NCBI RefSeq assembly: GCF_029024305.1
Contig: NZ_CP118974.1
Coordinates: forward strand, 2,139,069-2,203,068
Direction: 5' to 3'
DNA length: 64,000 nt
From: Mammaliicoccus vitulinus
Lineage (GTDB): Bacteria; Bacillota; Bacilli; Staphylococcales; Staphylococcaceae
The notes beneath the pieces are model-generated. The model saw only the letters and a list, made by a program, of their open reading frames with translations, had not been told where the DNA came from and did no database searches. This document shows positions 16,954 to 25,403 of this stretch, in pieces (the first letter of the stretch is position 1; each line of letters starts with the position of its first letter). The position numbers and the translations under genes were made by a program.

Positions 16954-17676
16954 TTATTTAGATATCATGCGCTCTCTTTTTGGTGTGTATGAAAGTGAAT
17001 TTGTCAGTTCTTCAAATTCTTCTTTTGTTAAATCTCTCCACTCACCATATTTAATACCTTCTAGTTTAATATTCATAATACGTATTCTTTTTAATTTTTT
17101 AACATCATATCCTAAAGTTTCACACATACGTCTAATTTGACGATTTAAACCTTGAGTCAAAACAATTTTAAACGTTCTATCATTGAGTTGTTCTATTTTG
17201 GCTGGAAGCGTCTTTTGATTTAAAATTTCTACACCTTCAGACATTTGTTTAACGAAATCTTTCGTAATAGGTTTATCTACAGAAACAATGTATTCTTTTT
17301 CATGATTATTCTCTGCACGTAATATTTCATTCACTATATCTCCATCACTTGTCAGTAATAGAAGTCCTTCAGAGTCTTTATCTAGTCTCCCAATATGAAA
17401 TATTCTTTCTTGATGATTCACATAGTCAACAACATTACCTTTAATATGACGTTCAGTTGTAGAAGTAATACCACGAGGTTTGTTTAGAGCTATATATACA
17501 TAACCTTTATCAATTGTTATCACTTCATTATCAACTTTAACAACATCTGCATCTTCTACTTTTGATCCTAATGTTGCCAATTCATCATTTATTTTAACTC
17601 GATTAGCGCTGATCCATTTATCTGCGCCTCTTCTTGAACATACTCCAGCTTCACTTAGAAATTTATTAATTCTCAT
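16954..17676 (-). CDS. rluF: Ribosomal large-subunit pseudouridine synthase RluF-type
   Basis: A ~240-residue RsuA/RluF-family pseudouridine synthase. An S4 RNA-binding domain at the N-terminus (MRINKFLSEAGVCSRRGAD) is followed by the catalytic domain with GRLDKDSEGLLLLTSDGD holding the catalytic Asp, and GLNRQIRRMCETLGYDVKKL. NHEKEYIVSVDKPI and EWRDLTKEE closely follow the RluF pattern, implying modification of 23S rRNA near position 2604. I chose the ATG at 17676 because it begins the S4 domain and has GAGAGGA upstream. An ATG seven codons earlier lacks this. Confidence 0.9.
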   Translation of the reverse strand: MRINKFLSEAGVCSRRGADKWISANRVKINDELATLGSKVEDADVVKVDNEVITIDKGYVYIALNKPRGITSTTERHIKGNVVDYVNHQERIFHIGRLDKDSEGLLLLTSDGDIVNEILRAENNHEKEYIVSVDKPITKDFVKQMSEGVEILNQKTLPAKIEQLNDRTFKIVLTQGLNRQIRRMCETLGYDVKKLKRIRIMNIKLEGIKYGEWRDLTKEEFEELTNSLSYTPKRERMISK

Positions 17677-17815
17677 ACATATGTGTTCCTCTCTCAATCA
17701 ATCTACTATGACTTCTATTTTACATGATGCGATTCATTAAGACAAAAAAGATCCATCACGTTTCTATCGCATCGTTTACTATCATTACTAATCAATAGTT
17801 GTCTTATATAGAGTT

Positions 17816-17912
17816 ACGATTTTGCTTGTGCATGCTTGCCTAGGGGTATGGCTCGAGCCTGTAGTCTCTCACTCATACCATTCCCCCGGGCGTCAGCACT
17901 TCACAAAATCGT
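17816..17912. repeat. palA palindromic repeat, copy 2
   Basis: Ends ACGATTTTG and CAAAATCGT enclose the palA core in the GCATGCTTGCC orientation, with GGCTCGAGCC in the middle. It lies upstream of rluF. One arm carries a CTAGGGG variant of CTGGGGG. Confidence 0.9.
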
Positions 17913-17936
17913 TAGGAATATTATAAAGAATTTTTG

Positions 17937-17977
17937 CTATTTATCATGTGAAGCTTGACTTGATAAATTCACGGGAT
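17937..17977. repeat. Single 41-bp TTATCA/TGATAA hairpin unit
   Basis: One isolated copy of the unit that forms arrays at 39811 and 47687: CTATTTATCATGTGAAGC then TTGACTTGATAAATTCACGG. The TTTATCA and TGATAAA arms can pair. Confidence 0.85.
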
Positions 17978-18042
17978 TTTTTATTTTTTAAACCAATCTA
18001 ATATGCTGACATTTGTATTATTGTTTTTCTTGGAATATCCAT

Positions 18043-18070
18043 ATAGAGTTACGGTTTTGCTTGTGCATGC
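18043..18070. repeat. Partial palA copy (left arm only)
   Basis: ATAGAGTTACGGTTTTGC and TTGTGCATGC match the first part of copy 2, including bases outside palA (ATATAGAGTTA also occurs at 17806). The match stops at GCATGC, where the 41-bp array begins. Confidence 0.8.
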
Positions 18071-18398
18071 TGTATGTTGCAAGACTCACTAAACAAGCAA
18101 CATAGAAGCTCTGTATGTTGCAAGACTCATCAAACAAGCAACATAGAAAGCCTGTATGTTGCAAGACTCACTAAACAAGCAACATAGAAAGCCTGTATGT
18201 TGCAAGACTCATCAAACAAGCAACATAGAACGTCTGTATGTTGCAAGACTCACCAAACAAGCAACATAGAAGCTCTGTATGTTGCAAGACTCACCAAACA
18301 AGCAACATAGAAGCTCTGTATGTTGCAAGACTTACTAAACAAGCAACATAGAACGACTCTAAGTTGCAAGACTCACCAAACAAGCAACATAGAGACTC
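18071..18398. repeat. Array of eight 41-bp hairpin units (TATGTTGC...GCAACATA)
   Basis: Eight head-to-tail units start at 18071, 18112, 18153, 18194, 18235, 18276, 18317 and 18358. Each has TATGTTGC and GCAACATA arms around AAGACTCACTAAACAA-type loops. The last unit has a decayed first arm (CTAAGTTGC). Variation is concentrated in two loop positions and in the 6-7 bases between units. No coding frame was supported. With the flanking palA pieces it fills the 850-bp gap between rluF and the next gene. Confidence 0.93.
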
Positions 18399-18474
18399 CG
18401 ACCCCACTCCCTCCACACACCAACCTCATTCAATTGTAAAAGGGCTGGTACATAAATCCCAACTCAAAATAAAA

Positions 18475-18520
18475 AAGCATATCACTCGTTACTGAGTTAA
18501 ATCAGTAGCGTGATATGCTT
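18475..18520 (-). terminator. Hairpin terminator after DUF3817 gene
   Basis: AAGCATATCAC pairs with GTGATATGCTT around an inner hairpin, followed by ATTTTT on the plus strand and an A/T-rich tract (TTTTTT on the minus strand). It is preceded by GGTACATAAATCCCAACT, the leading module of the MITE-like units. Confidence 0.8.
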
Positions 18521-18530
18521 ATTTTTATGA

Positions 18531-18845
18531 TTATTGTGTAATATTTTGATACGACTTGCTATTAATAAAGAAACGATCAAATATAAATGTACCAAATGGT
18601 ATAAATGCTGATACAAAAGCAATAACAGACCATTTAATATGGGTTCTTACAATAATAGCCATTACGAGTATCATAATAAGATAAATTGTAAATAATCCCC
18701 CGTGTACCATGCCTAATACTGCAACTACATTTGGATTACTCAATATATATTTGATAGGCATTGCTATAAATACTAATAATAGTAATGATCCACCTTCTAA
18801 ATATCCTGTAAATCTAAATAATGATGTTAATGTAGTTTTGCTCAC
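18531..18845 (-). CDS. DUF3817 family membrane protein
   Basis: A 104-residue protein with three hydrophobic segments and the DUF3817 pattern: FRFTGYLEGGSLLLLVFIAMP near the N-terminus (in outline), LGMVHGGLFTIYL in the middle and AFIPFGTFIFD near the end. Function is unknown. The ATG lies 3 bp after the stop of the CNNM/CBS gene, so the two form an operon. Confidence 0.8.
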   Translation of the reverse strand: MSKTTLTSLFRFTGYLEGGSLLLLVFIAMPIKYILSNPNVVAVLGMVHGGLFTIYLIMILVMAIIVRTHIKWSVIAFVSAFIPFGTFIFDRFFINSKSYQNITQ

Positions 18846-18848
18846 TTT

Positions 18849-20195
18849 TCATTCCTCATCTTCTTTGTCATCATCAAAAATACTTCTACGTTCTTTAATA
18901 AATTCTTTGTGCAATGCAACAGTTTTAATTTGATGGTTCTCAACATCAATTATAACCCATTTGTCGTAATCTGTGTCTACATAATCATCTTTCTCAATTT
19001 CTGGATTATGTGCTTGTAACCAACCACCAATAGTATCTATGTCATCAGAATCTGCAAAGTCTATTCCAAACTTTTCTTCGAGTTCTGATAAAGTGACACG
19101 ACCATTAATTTGGTAAGTATCTTCACCTGTTTTAATGATGTCATTTACCTCATCATCATCAAATTCGTCACGGATTTCTCCAACAATTTCTTCAAGAATA
19201 TCTTCCATTGTAATAACACCAGCTGTGCCACCGTACTCATCAATCACTAATGCCATATGGACATGATCTTTTTGCATTTTCACTAACGCATCACTGATTC
19301 TCGTAACTTCGTGAATAAGTGGTAAATCATGTATATAATTATTGATTTTAATATTTGCACCTGATGCATATTCTGTTAAGAATTCTTTGACGTTAATAAA
19401 GCCTTTAACGTGATCTTTATCTCCATCTTCTGTTATTGGGTAACGTGTATAATGATGTTCATTAATGATTACTAACAGTTCCTCAATATTAAATGGTTCT
19501 GTTAATGTAACCATTTGTGTTCTAGGTACCATGATATCTTTTGCTAATCTTTCATCGAATGAGAAAATATTTTTCATATAAGCTAATTCTGTATGGTTTA
19601 TTTCACCACTTTGATAGCTTTGAGTCATGATAAGCTTTAATTCTTCTTCTGACATTGCTTGTTCTTCGTTCGTAGGTTGAATACCTATTGCTCTTACTAA
19701 AATACGTGCTGTTCCATTCATAGACCAAATAAGTGGTTTCATAACAATACCGAAATAATATAACGGTCTGCCGAAGATTAAACTTAGTCGCTCTGCTTGT
19801 TGAATAGCTACCGTTTTTGGCGCTAATTCACCAACTACAACATGTATGAATGTAACAATTAAGAAACTGATTACGATGGAAAAAGTTTTTGTGAGTGCAT
19901 CAGGTAAATTAAAGAAATCTAATGCCGGATGAATTAATACTTCAAATGTCGGTTCACCAATCCAACCTAATCCAAGTGATGTAACTGTAATACCGAGTTG
20001 ACATGCAGATAAATAATAGTCTAGTTCCTTAACCATCTTATGTACAATTTTAGCTGATTTACTACCTTCAGATATCAATTGTTCAATTCTAGTCATACGT
20101 ACTTTAACAAGCGCGAATTCAGATCCTACAAATACCATTGTAAATGCAATTAATACAAAGAATACAATAAAGTTTATTATGGTCGAAATTTCCAA
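18849..20195 (-). CDS. CNNM/CBS-domain transporter-like protein (CorC/HlyC family)
   Basis: A 448-residue hemolysin-III/CorC-like membrane protein. A DUF21 (CNNM) membrane domain covers residues ~1-190, with EFALVKVRMTRIEQL and GELAPKTVAIQQAERL. Paired CBS domains follow (~200-340, DIMVPRTQMVTL and VIDEYGGTAGVITMEDILEEIVGEI in outline), then a C-terminal CorC_HlyC domain (~355-435). Such proteins are linked to Mg2+ (or Co2+) efflux or resistance. Translation appears to start at TTG (20195), which fits the family N-terminus. The leader is unusual and is described separately. Confidence 0.88.
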   Translation of the reverse strand: MEISTIINFIVFFVLIAFTMVFVGSEFALVKVRMTRIEQLISEGSKSAKIVHKMVKELDYYLSACQLGITVTSLGLGWIGEPTFEVLIHPALDFFNLPDALTKTFSIVISFLIVTFIHVVVGELAPKTVAIQQAERLSLIFGRPLYYFGIVMKPLIWSMNGTARILVRAIGIQPTNEEQAMSEEELKLIMTQSYQSGEINHTELAYMKNIFSFDERLAKDIMVPRTQMVTLTEPFNIEELLVIINEHHYTRYPITEDGDKDHVKGFINVKEFLTEYASGANIKINNYIHDLPLIHEVTRISDALVKMQKDHVHMALVIDEYGGTAGVITMEDILEEIVGEIRDEFDDDEVNDIIKTGEDTYQINGRVTLSELEEKFGIDFADSDDIDTIGGWLQAHNPEIEKDDYVDTDYDKWVIIDVENHQIKTVALHKEFIKERRSIFDDDKEDEE

Positions 20196-20340
20196 TTAGT
20201 TCCCTATTTCTAGGGATTCACCTCCAAATATTTTGCGGTGACGCTATGGTCACCTTTTTATTACTTTTTTCTATATATTTTATAATAAAATATGAATTTA
20301 AAACTAAATCCTTCCCATTTAGCGTCACCTCCCCCAATAT
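20196..20340 (-). promoter_or_regulatory. Structured 5' leader of the CNNM/CBS gene
   Basis: Read on the minus strand, GGTGACGCTA (about 20329-20320) can pair with TAGCGTCACC (20241-20232), but the same GCGTCACC can instead pair locally with GGTGACCATA (20253-20244). The two structures exclude each other. A strong GGAGGTGA site (20225-20218) is separated from the TTG start by the perfect stem TCCCTA-GAAA-TAGGGA (20217-20202), which has a GNRA tetraloop. It does not match any riboswitch consensus I can recall. Confidence 0.55.
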
Positions 20341-20400
20341 TAGCATATTACTTTTAGTGTATCACATTTCACTATTTATTTAAATGATATAAGAAAGAAT

Positions 20401-20567
20401 GGGAGCGGGACAGAAATCTAATTTGTATGAAAAGATTTCGTAGTCCCGCCCCGGCAAGGCTGACTAGAGTTGGAAAAAGCTTGATACAAGCGCATTTTCA
20501 ATTCAGTCAGCTACTGCCAAGATGCTAAAAGAGACTGAGACATTACATTATGTCCCAGTCTCATTCT
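20401..20567. repeat. STAR-like staphylococcal intergenic repeat and terminator
   Basis: Hairpin-rich sequence. GGGACAGAAATC pairs with GATTTCGTAGTCCC, GGCAAGGCTGACT pairs with AGTCAGCTACTGCC, and AGACTGAGACAT pairs with ATGTCCCAGTCT (20532-20562). The layout resembles the GGGACAGAAAT...GTCCC intergenic repeats common in staphylococci. The last hairpin can terminate the hydrolase transcript, whose stop is at 20568. Confidence 0.65.
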
Positions 20568-21356
20568 TTACATCGTTACAGATTTTACATGTTTCATAAT
20601 AAATTTTGAACTTATTTGATTAAAAGCTTCAGGCTGATCGATATTACATACATGGCCAGCTTGTTCTATGATTTCCAAAGAAAAATTCCCGTTTTCTTTT
20701 ACTAATCTTTCAACTGGCTGCATAAACAAGTAATCTTCCTCACCCATTATAAAAAGCGTCGGAATATCTTTCGTAGCTACTTGTAAATGCGCTAAATAAG
20801 GATTAACAAGTTTAGTCAGCTTAACCCATTTAATAAATTGTTTTTGAGACACTTTTTTAGCTTCATTAACAAATCTTAACCGTGATTCTTCGTGCGCTTT
20901 TCTAGGCATAATAATGTATGCGAAAAGTTTATAAAGCAGCATGTAAGGTACAAAATTCATAATTGTACGGCCAATAGCGAGTAAAAATTTCGTTCTTAAA
21001 TTAACGTTTATAATCGCGCCACCTAATACTAAAGTTGAAATTCTTTCAGGATAGGATTCAGCCATCGTTTGACCAACGATAGTACCTAAGCTCATCCCTA
21101 TTATATGAGTCTTGTCGATTTTTAAATAATCCAATACATCTACGACTTCTTTAGCCAAATGTTCAAATGAATCATTTTTCTTCCATTCTTTATTTGCAGA
21201 TTTACCATGACCTCGTAAATCAACTAATAAAATATTAAAGTGTTTTCTATAATACCTCATTTGTTTAAACCAAATTGAAGAGCTCCCACCAGCACCATGT
21301 AGTAGCGTAACCCATTCAGAATCATTTGATTTTATAATTGTCTTGTAATATAACAT
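20568..21356 (-). CDS. Alpha/beta-fold hydrolase
   Basis: A 262-residue alpha/beta hydrolase. The oxyanion block LLHGAGGSSSIW, the LLVDLRGHGKS strand, the nucleophile elbow IGMSLG, an acid region LFIMGEEDYLF and the catalytic His in EQAGHVCNIDQPE are all present. The cap region (~residues 120-190) is basic and helical. The substrate is unknown. It could be a carboxylesterase or a menaquinone/lipid-related hydrolase. It is a single gene. Confidence 0.88.
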   Translation of the reverse strand: MLYYKTIIKSNDSEWVTLLHGAGGSSSIWFKQMRYYRKHFNILLVDLRGHGKSANKEWKKNDSFEHLAKEVVDVLDYLKIDKTHIIGMSLGTIVGQTMAESYPERISTLVLGGAIINVNLRTKFLLAIGRTIMNFVPYMLLYKLFAYIIMPRKAHEESRLRFVNEAKKVSQKQFIKWVKLTKLVNPYLAHLQVATKDIPTLFIMGEEDYLFMQPVERLVKENGNFSLEIIEQAGHVCNIDQPEAFNQISSKFIMKHVKSVTM

Positions 21357-21542
21357 AGTTTACATCTTTCCCCACGTTTACCTTATTCAACATAATGTGA
21401 ATATTCTAGTTTAATCATATAAAAAATTCCCTGATATTTCAATTTTAAACATAGATTTCCACGTCATACTTTTGACTGAGAAAATATAATCTACGTATCC
21501 ACGTTTATCAATAACTCAATATCAACTCGCTTATCACTAAAA

Positions 21543-21577
21543 AAAGCTGCCACAAAGTGACTACTTTGTCGACAGCT
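21543..21577 (-). terminator. Terminator of the fructose operon
   Basis: On the minus strand AAGCTGTCGACAAAGT pairs with ACTTTGTGGCAGCTT, followed by TTTTTTT. It lies ~30 bp past the fruA stop. The 250-bp gap to the hydrolase gene shows nothing else I can name. Confidence 0.82.
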
Positions 21578-21608
21578 TGTAACGATTAATATTAAATTTT
21601 TCTACTTA

Positions 21609-23540
21609 TTATGCTTCTTCAGCAATTTCTAATTGTTCTTTTGTTAATTTTGGTTTGATTAATCCATATATGATTGCTGCTACTAATGCACCGATTACAA
21701 CCGCTAATAACGTTTGTAGAACGTGTCCAAAGTCTGTTGCAAGTATTACGAATATACCGCCGTGTGGTGCTTGAATGTTAGAACCTAATCCTAATGCAAT
21801 TGCACCACCGATTCCTGAACCAACCATCATGGATGGAATGACACGTAACGGATCTGCTGCTGCAAATGGAATTGCACCTTCTGTTATGAAGGATAATCCC
21901 ATTACATAGTTTGGAATCACTGAACCTTTTTGTGCTTTTGTAAATTTACTTCTGAATATTAACATCGCTGTTGCGATTGCGATTGGAGGAATCATACCAC
22001 CAACCATAGCAGCTGTAATTGCTGCTGCATTACCTTCTGTTAAAGCGGCTGTAGCAAAGACATAAGCGGCTTTGTTAAATGGACCACCCATATCAATTGC
22101 CATCATAGCACCTAATACTAATCCAAGTAACATGATGTTAGAACCTGATAAACTATCTAATCCACTTAATAATAAATTGTTTAACCAAGATGTTGGTGGG
22201 TTAATAACGTATACCATTAATAGTCCAGTAAGTGACACAGATAATACTGGGTATATTAATGTTGGTTTTAAACCTTCAAACATTTGAGGTAATTTTTTAA
22301 ATATATATTTAACACCTTCAGTTAAGTAACCTGCAAGGAAACCTGCAATAATACCACCTAAGAATCCTGAACCACCTGCTACTGCTAACATACCACCGAC
22401 AAGACCAGATGCAAACCCTGGTTTATCTGCTATGCTTCGAGCAATGAAACCTGCTAAGATTGGTACAATTAATTGGAAAGCACTGTCGCTACCAATTGAC
22501 CATAAGTTTGCAGCGAATTCATTGTATTGATCACTCTTAGGGTCGAATGAATTCTCACCGAATAAGAATACAATTGCCATTAAGATACCACCAGAGATTA
22601 CAAGTGGTAACATATTAGAAACACCGTTCATTAAGTGTTTATAAATAGTTTTAGATACACTTTGTTTTTCATTGCTTGTAGAGCTGCTTTGTTTGCCACC
22701 TTTAGCGACAAATGGCTTACGTGACGTATCTTGTGCCATATTGATTAGTTCTTCTGGTCGTTTAATACCATCAGCTACTGGCACTTGTATAACGTTTTTG
22801 CCATCGAAACGATTTGTTTCAACATGTACATCTGCAGCTACGATTATACCTGAAGCCTTTTCGATTTCTTCTTCTGTTAAATGGTTCTTAATACCACCTG
22901 AACCATTTGTTTCAACTTTAATCGGAACGCCCATTTTTTTAGCTTGATTTTTCAAAGCATCTGCTGCCATATAAGTATGTGCAATTCCTGTTGGACATGC
23001 AGTTACAGCTAATACAAGCCCTTCTTCAGAAACCGCTGCTTCATTTGATGCAACTACAGATTCTTCTGTTTCTTCGTCTGTCGCTTCATCATCATGCTTG
23101 TTAATGATATTTAATACTTCTTCTTCACTTTTAGCTTGTAGTAACTCTGCTCTTACATTTTCATCCATTAAAATCCCAGAAAGTTTTGCTAGTGCATCTA
23201 AATGCGTTTGAGCCCCTCCAGCAGGTGCTGCAATCATAAAGAATAAATGTGCTGGTTGCATATCTAACGATTGATAATCAACACCATCAATCGATTTACC
23301 AAATGCAATTGCTGCTGATTGTACAGCATCTGTTTTAGCATGAGGAATGGCTATGCCTTCCCCGATACCAGTTGTACTTTGTGATTCTCTTGCATGAATC
23401 GCTTCTTTAAACGTAACTTCATCACTCAATTTCCCCGCTTGATTTAATTGAGATACAAGTTCATCTATTACTTGATCTTTATGAGTAGCTGATAAATCCA
23501 TTGCGATCGTTTCTTTAGTTAAAAGTTCAGTAATTCTCAT
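21609..23540 (-). CDS. fruA: PTS fructose transporter, EIIABC fusion
   Basis: A 643-residue fructose permease that phosphorylates incoming fructose to fructose-1-phosphate. Domains in order: EIIA (1-150) with the phosphorylated His67 in GIAIPHAKTD; EIIB (~175-275) with Cys182 in TACPTGIAHTYMAADAL; and EIIC (~300-630) with about eight or more membrane helices, including GGMLAVAGGSGFLGGIIAGF and ADPLRVIPSMMVGSGIGG. It is third in the fruR-fruK-fruA operon, 18 bp after fruK. It is likely controlled by FruR and CcpA. Confidence 0.95.
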   Translation of the reverse strand: MRITELLTKETIAMDLSATHKDQVIDELVSQLNQAGKLSDEVTFKEAIHARESQSTTGIGEGIAIPHAKTDAVQSAAIAFGKSIDGVDYQSLDMQPAHLFFMIAAPAGGAQTHLDALAKLSGILMDENVRAELLQAKSEEEVLNIINKHDDEATDEETEESVVASNEAAVSEEGLVLAVTACPTGIAHTYMAADALKNQAKKMGVPIKVETNGSGGIKNHLTEEEIEKASGIIVAADVHVETNRFDGKNVIQVPVADGIKRPEELINMAQDTSRKPFVAKGGKQSSSTSNEKQSVSKTIYKHLMNGVSNMLPLVISGGILMAIVFLFGENSFDPKSDQYNEFAANLWSIGSDSAFQLIVPILAGFIARSIADKPGFASGLVGGMLAVAGGSGFLGGIIAGFLAGYLTEGVKYIFKKLPQMFEGLKPTLIYPVLSVSLTGLLMVYVINPPTSWLNNLLLSGLDSLSGSNIMLLGLVLGAMMAIDMGGPFNKAAYVFATAALTEGNAAAITAAMVGGMIPPIAIATAMLIFRSKFTKAQKGSVIPNYVMGLSFITEGAIPFAAADPLRVIPSMMVGSGIGGAIALGLGSNIQAPHGGIFVILATDFGHVLQTLLAVVIGALVAAIIYGLIKPKLTKEQLEIAEEA

Positions 23541-23558
23541 TTTAATGACCTCCCTGTT

Positions 23559-24470
23559 TTAAATATGTTTAATAACCACTTCAGAAATTATTTTTTCGAT
23601 GTCTTGAGATTCTGCTAAGTCTGCATTAAACGCAGTTGCCGTCCCACAACTTACAGCTAATTTGAAAGCTGATTCTATATCTTGACCTGTCTCTAATCCA
23701 GCTACCATGCCTGCCACAGTACTATCACCAGATCCAACCGTATTTACTACTTGACCGTTAGGCACAATAGCTTTTAGTTTTGTCGTTTGATCCACATAGA
23801 TAGCGCCTTCTCCACCAAGTGATACAATTACTGCTTGTGCGCCTTCTTGTAATAATGATTCTGCACATTCAATGACTTCTTGGTCAGTTTCTATCTGTTT
23901 ATCAAATATCTCTTCTAATTCAGTTTTGTTCGGTTTAACAAATTTAGGTTTGTAAGAAAGAATCGATTTCATTAAATCCTTTTCAGCATCTACAATTAAA
24001 TTTGCGCCTGTTTCTTTTAATATTTCTGCAACTTCTTGATAAACTGGTTTTTTAAGCGTACTTGGTACACTTCCTGCAATAATGACCGTATCTTCTGAAG
24101 TTGTCTTTTTCATTTTTGATAAAAACTGTTCATAATGATCGGGCTCTATATTTGGTCCTGGTCCGTTTATTTCAGTTTCTAGACCTGATTTTAACTTCAC
24201 GTTTATTCTCGTATCGTCTTGAACTTCTACAAAATCAGTTAGAATATCTGATTTAGCAAGAGCATCTTTAATAAATTCTCCTGGAAAACCTCCAACAAAT
24301 CCGGTAGCTGTGCTCTTCACGTTTAACGTTTTAAGAACTCGTGATACATTAATGCCTTTACCACCAGCAAATTTATTTGTCTCATGCGCTCTATTTAATT
24401 CACCAACTTCAAATTGATTTGTAAACATCACATAGTCAATTGATGGATTAAATGTAACTGTGTATATCAT
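23559..24470 (-). CDS. fruK: 1-phosphofructokinase
   Basis: A 303-residue PfkB-family kinase converting fructose-1-phosphate to fructose-1,6-bisphosphate. TVTFNPSIDYV at the N-terminus, GGKGINVSRVLKTL and the anion-hole/catalytic block VNTVGSGDSTVAGMVAG are typical of FruK/LacC enzymes. The start overlaps the fruR stop by 4 bp. The gene lies between fruR and fruA, so fructose rather than tagatose is the substrate. Confidence 0.94.
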   Translation of the reverse strand: MIYTVTFNPSIDYVMFTNQFEVGELNRAHETNKFAGGKGINVSRVLKTLNVKSTATGFVGGFPGEFIKDALAKSDILTDFVEVQDDTRINVKLKSGLETEINGPGPNIEPDHYEQFLSKMKKTTSEDTVIIAGSVPSTLKKPVYQEVAEILKETGANLIVDAEKDLMKSILSYKPKFVKPNKTELEEIFDKQIETDQEVIECAESLLQEGAQAVIVSLGGEGAIYVDQTTKLKAIVPNGQVVNTVGSGDSTVAGMVAGLETGQDIESAFKLAVSCGTATAFNADLAESQDIEKIISEVVIKHI

Positions 24471-25228
24471 TGTAGTCCTCCGTTAATATTATATTTTTCT
24501 TTAAATTGATCGAAATTACGTATAGTTTGAACTGCTTTTTCAGAAGTTAAAATTTCAATTGATTTCTCATATTCTACTTCTGCAAATGACACTTCATTAA
24601 ATTTAGAATGATCTAACAAGACGTACACTTGTGATGATAAGTTGATAGCTGTTTCTTTCATTTCTGATTCACTAGGATCAGGTGTAGTTAGACCGTAGTT
24701 TAAATCAATTCCATTCATACCGATAAAAGCTTTATCAAATCGATATCTTTCAAGTGATTTAACTGCATTTACACCTATATTTGCGAATGTAGTTGATTTA
24801 ACTTCTCCACCAGTCATATAAACAGGAATACCTTTTTCTAATAACGGTCTCACATGTGTTAAACCGTTAGTAACTACGATAATGTCTTGTTGTGTAATAA
24901 ACGGAATCATTTCTAAAGTAGTTGTCCCAGCATCTAAATAAATGGTATCTCCATCCGAAATAAGACTAGCTGCAAGTCTCGCTATTTCTTGTTTCTCATC
25001 TTGGTGACGTAATTCCTTATCCGTCATATTTCTTTCTTCATGACGTTTCGCAATTTGAGTAGCACCACCGTGAACGCGTTTAAGTAAGCCTCTTTGTTCT
25101 AGTTGTGATAAATCTCTTCTAATTGTAGAAGTACTTGAATTCGTCAAGTTGATGAGTTCTTGTAAAGATACCGTTTCCCGTTGGTTAATCTCTTCTATGA
25201 TTAATTGATGTCTTTCAGTCGTTAACAT
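24467..25228 (-). CDS. fruR: DeoR family repressor of the fructose operon
   Basis: A ~253-residue regulator. The N-terminal helix-turn-helix reads MLTTERHQLIIEEINQRE in outline, then SSTSTIRRDLSQLEQRGLLKRVHGGA. The C-terminal DeoRC sensor has IYLDAGTTTLEMIPF, VVTNGLTHV and AFIGMNGID. The ATG at 25228 is preceded by AGGGGAG. An upstream in-frame ATG at 25291 lies inside the promoter and is rejected. It is first in fruRKA and presumably senses fructose-1-phosphate. Confidence 0.93.
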   Translation of the reverse strand: MLTTERHQLIIEEINQRETVSLQELINLTNSSTSTIRRDLSQLEQRGLLKRVHGGATQIAKRHEERNMTDKELRHQDEKQEIARLAASLISDGDTIYLDAGTTTLEMIPFITQQDIIVVTNGLTHVRPLLEKGIPVYMTGGEVKSTTFANIGVNAVKSLERYRFDKAFIGMNGIDLNYGLTTPDPSESEMKETAINLSSQVYVLLDHSKFNEVSFAEVEYEKSIEILTSEKAVQTIRNFDQFKEKYNINGGLQ

Positions 25229-25252
25229 ACAATCTCCCCTGTTCAATTGTAT

Positions 25253-25281
25253 ATAATAAAACGTTTTCATTAAAATGTCAA
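25253..25281 (-). promoter_or_regulatory. fruRKA promoter (-35/-10) with embedded cre-like site
   Basis: On the minus strand TTGACA (25281-25276) and TATTAT (25258-25253) are separated by exactly 17 bp. The spacer contains ATGAAAACGTTTTA, close to the CcpA cre consensus, which implies catabolite repression by blocking polymerase. Confidence 0.85.
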
Positions 25282-25320
25282 TCACATTCAATCACATTCA
25301 TTCAAAATCAATCAAAATTT
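25281..25320 (-). promoter_or_regulatory. 10-bp phased direct repeats upstream of the fruR promoter, candidate FruR operator
   Basis: Four 10-bp steps are visible on the plus strand: AATCACATTC, AATCACATTC, ATTCAAAATC and AATCAAAATT. They abut the -35 box. The helical-turn spacing suggests cooperative binding on one DNA face. FruR is the obvious candidate, but this is inference from position. Confidence 0.6.
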
Positions 25321-25403
25321 TTTTATGATTTTATAAGTTTAAATGTTTTATGTAGAAAAAGATTACTGTTATACTTATTTAGTATATTTTTAGGAGGCAG
25401 AAC

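Noticed and set aside
18071-18398. Possible CRISPR array
   Set aside because: The period is 41 bp but only 6-8 bases vary between repeats, far too short for spacers. Repeats vary in the loop, and no cas genes are present.
20196-20340. Known Mn2+ (yybP-ykoY) or Mg2+ (M-box) riboswitch
   Set aside because: The conserved cores I know for these classes were not found. Kept only as an unassigned structured leader.
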